Both the position numbers and the translations under genes were made by a program. The notes below the pieces were generated by a model that was not told the DNA's origin, made no database searches, and saw only the letters and a program-made list of their open reading frames with translations. Of a stretch of 7,209 nucleotides of DNA, positions 5,542-7,209 are shown piece by piece. The DNA is taken from NCBI GenBank assembly GCA_049509675.1, contig JBEKZQ010000322.1, positions 1-7,209 on the forward strand, read 5' to 3'. Numbering within the stretch: position 1 is the first letter of the stretch; the number at the start of each line of letters is the position of its first letter. This DNA is from JBEKZQ01 sp049509675. GTDB lineage: Bacteria; Planctomycetota; Planctomycetia; Pirellulales; Thermoguttaceae.

Positions 5542-6067
5542 GCTTGATGTATTTCTCCAGGATGGCGGGCACCTGGTCCGGCGTGACCTGGCCGTGGACG
5601 TCCTCGCCGACCATCACCACCGGGGCCAGGCCGCAGGTGCCCAGGCAACGCGCCTGCTCCAGGGTGAAGACGCCGTCCTTGCTGGTTTCGCCCAAGGTGA
5701 TGCCCAACTCGCTCATGAAGCGGCGGGCGACGCTGTCGGCGCCTTTGACATAGCAGGCCGTGCCCAGGCAGACGTTGATCAAGAACCGTCCGCGCGGCTG
5801 CAGGCGGAAGAAATGGTAGAAGCTGGCCACGCCGGCGATCTTGGCGGCCGGCACTTGCAGCAGTTGCGCCACGGCATCGAGGTGCGCCGCGCCCAGGTAG
5901 CCGAACTGCGCCTGCACCCGGTGCAGCACGGCGATCAATTGGCTTTCCGGCTCCGACCCCTGCCGGCACTCGTCGATGAACTGCGAGATCGACGGGCCCA
6001 ACACCTGGCGGCTGGTGGCCTCCACGGGTTCCCAATTGTCGGTCGTATCCGCGCTATGCGTCGTCAT
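5492..6067 (-). CDS. NuoE/HydC/HndA-like thioredoxin-fold [2Fe-2S] subunit of an NAD(P)-linked [FeFe] hydrogenase
   Basis: The protein has 191 residues. An N-terminal helical bundle (about 25-90; LIAVLHRVQAQFGYLG, VASFYHFFRLQPRG) precedes a thioredoxin-like domain that binds one [2Fe-2S] cluster through C100, C105 (VCLGTACYVKG), C141 and C145 (ARCLGTCGLAP). All four ligands are present. Such subunits pair with a NuoF-type flavoprotein and pass electrons in complex I or in multimeric NAD(P)-linked hydrogenases. The ATG overlaps the stop of the [FeFe] hydrogenase gene by 4 nt (6064-6067), with CGAGG 8-9 nt upstream, so a hydrogenase role is far likelier than complex I. Family members normally end near ILEKYI. 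The last 15 or so residues (SRESRVEGRELKTEH) are encoded by the heptamer array and look like an accidental tail. The flavoprotein partner is not in the window. Confidence 0.93.
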   Translation of the reverse strand: MTTHSADTTDNWEPVEATSRQVLGPSISQFIDECRQGSEPESQLIAVLHRVQAQFGYLGAAHLDAVAQLLQVPAAKIAGVASFYHFFRLQPRGRFLINVCLGTACYVKGADSVARRFMSELGITLGETSKDGVFTLEQARCLGTCGLAPVVMVGEDVHGQVTPDQVPAILEKYIKRSRESRVEGRELKTEH

Positions 6068-7209
6068 CGAATGCCTCGTGGCTGTTTGGCGGCGTAATGA
6101 GTGTGCAGCAATTGATGCGCCTTTTCCGAGCCCGGGCCGCCCAGGAACGTGTCGTACACCTCTTCGATGGCCGGGTTCTCGTAGGACTTGCGGAGCTTCT
6201 TGCCGCTATCGATTGCATACAGGGCGCCTGCCCGGCGGCGGAGCAGATCGGGATCGAGCACCTGGAAACCTTCGGGCGGATAGGGCTGGCCGCCGCCGCC
6301 GATGCAGCCGCCCGGACAGGCCATGACCTCGATCACGTGGAACTGCTCCTTGCCGGACTTCACCTTCTCCAGGAGGATTTTGGCATTGGTGAGGCCGTTG
6401 GCCACGCCCACGTGGATGTTCTGCTCGCCGATGGCCACGTAGGTTTCCCGCAGCCCCTCGACCGCCCGGACCTCGGTGAACTCGAGCCGGTCGGCGGGCT
6501 TGCCGGTGACCAGTTCGCTGGCGGCGCGGAGCGTGGCCTCCATCACGCCGCCGGTGGTGCCGAAGATGTCGCCGGCGCCGCTGGCGATGCCCAGCGGGGC
6601 GTCGAACTGGCCCTCGGCCAGCGTGTGGAAATCGATCCCGTAACACTTGATCATCCAGATCAGCTCGCGCGTGGTCAGCACGGCGTCGGTATAGGGGATC
6701 TCGGGCGTCATGTAGTGCTCCGGCCGCCGCGATTCGTACTTCTTCGCCACGCAGGGCATCACCGCCACCACGTAGATCGACTTCGGATCGAGCCCCTTCT
6801 TCTCGGCGTAATAGGTCTTGACCAACACCGAGAGCATGCTCATCGGCGAGCGGCAGGTCGAGGCGTGCGGGATCAACTCGGGATAGAACTTCTCCAGGAA
6901 GTTGATCCAGCCCGGCGAACAGGAGGTGATCATCGGCAGCGGGCCTTCTTTCAGCCGGGTGAGAAACTCGTGCGCTTCCTCGATGATCGTCAGGTCGGCG
7001 CCGAAGTCGGTGTCGAAGACGGCGTCGAACCCCAGCCGGCGCAGGGCCGAGACCATCTTGCCGGTGGCGGGCGTGCCGGGCGGAAGCCCGAACCCTTCGC
7101 CGATCGCCGCGCGGATCGAGGGGGCCGTCTGCACCACCACGTGGATCTTGGGATCGGCCAGGGCCTTCCACACCTCCTCGGTGCTCCACTTCTCCAGGAA
7201 CGCCGCCGT
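6064..7209 (-). CDS. hydA: [FeFe] hydrogenase catalytic subunit, H-cluster domain (5' end outside window)
   Basis: The frame is open to the window edge, so this is the C-terminal 381 residues of a longer protein. An apparent GTG start at 7171-7173 lies inside conserved sequence (EEVWKALADPKIHVVVQTAP) and is not the real start. Three H-cluster signatures are present. L1 is ITSCSPGW (bases about 6909-6933), L2 is MPCVAKKYE, and L3 is EVMACPGGCIGGGGQP. They carry the cysteines for the catalytic [4Fe-4S]-[2Fe] cluster, except that L1 has Cys-Ser where the Clostridium pasteurianum CpI enzyme has Cys-Cys. The C-terminus (NPAIEEVYDTFLGGPGSEKAHQLLHTHY) is the small-subunit-like tail. The protein would evolve or oxidise H2, probably linked to NAD(P)H and ferredoxin given the overlapping NuoE-like gene. 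The N-terminal FeS domains are not visible. Maturases HydE/F/G are absent from the window but needed for activity. Confidence 0.95.
   Translation of the reverse strand, partial: TAAFLEKWSTEEVWKALADPKIHVVVQTAPSIRAAIGEGFGLPPGTPATGKMVSALRRLGFDAVFDTDFGADLTIIEEAHEFLTRLKEGPLPMITSCSPGWINFLEKFYPELIPHASTCRSPMSMLSVLVKTYYAEKKGLDPKSIYVVAVMPCVAKKYESRRPEHYMTPEIPYTDAVLTTRELIWMIKCYGIDFHTLAEGQFDAPLGIASGAGDIFGTTGGVMEATLRAASELVTGKPADRLEFTEVRAVEGLRETYVAIGEQNIHVGVANGLTNAKILLEKVKSGKEQFHVIEVMACPGGCIGGGGQPYPPEGFQVLDPDLLRRRAGALYAIDSGKKLRKSYENPAIEEVYDTFLGGPGSEKAHQLLHTHYAAKQPRGIR

Noticed and set aside
4244..6097. 617-residue open frame on the plus strand, opposite the protease and NuoE-like genes
   Set aside because: It is antisense to two genes with clear catalytic or ligand motifs, is His/Ala/Gly-rich without any domain, and crosses the heptamer array only because that array has no plus-strand stops. 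GC-rich third positions explain its length.
7171..7173. GTG as start of the hydrogenase
   Set aside because: The frame stays open to the window edge and the preceding residues (FLEKWSTEEV) continue the conserved hydrogenase sequence, so the true start is outside the window.
6206..7189. 327-residue minus-strand frame overlapping the hydrogenase
   Set aside because: It is Arg/Pro-rich out-of-frame translation of the hydrogenase, which carries all H-cluster motifs in the other frame.

Overview
The window looks like a piece of a planctomycete-type bacterial chromosome. I infer this from four things: a secreted HEAT-repeat protein of a style common in that phylum, a formylglycine-generating-enzyme-like gene with a signal peptide, a zinc-ribbon membrane protein with a Pro/Gln-rich linker, and a heptanucleotide array (AGTGTTC/GACTCTC type) that I associate with these genomes. 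No rRNA, tRNA or CRISPR array is visible. All intact genes lie on the minus strand, so transcription runs from high to low coordinates.

Left edge (1-840): this part holds debris. A plus-strand fragment of an IS200-like/REP-associated tyrosine transposase runs in from the left edge. It meets, tail to tail, a truncated minus-strand formylglycine-generating-enzyme-like gene that still has its ribosome binding site and signal peptide. The gap that follows contains a 107-bp MITE-like element with 26-bp imperfect terminal inverted repeats, flanked by TA.

Middle (841-3581): a three-gene signalling module. An ECF sigma factor (probably starting at a TTG) overlaps by 4 nt a single-pass anti-sigma-like membrane protein. 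A secreted HEAT-repeat protein follows 177 bp further on. The anti-sigma-like protein and the HEAT protein end in the same roughly 105-residue domain, so the putative sensor domain has been duplicated into a neighbouring secreted protein. This is the most interesting and least described part of the window. A 16-bp tandem direct repeat at 3611-3642 separates the module from the next operon, and the module looks less GC-rich than what follows.

Right (3657-7209): a GC-rich, tightly packed operon. In transcription order it has the catalytic subunit of an [FeFe] hydrogenase (5' end outside the window), a NuoE/HydC-like [2Fe-2S] subunit overlapping it by 4 nt, a heptamer tandem array, an S41 C-terminal processing protease with a PDZ domain, and a short zinc-ribbon membrane protein. 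HydA plus a NuoE-like protein points to an NAD(P)-linked, possibly electron-bifurcating, hydrogenase. The NuoF/HydB-like flavoprotein and the maturases would have to lie outside the window. The hydrogenase L1 motif reads TSCSPGW instead of the textbook TSCCPGW.
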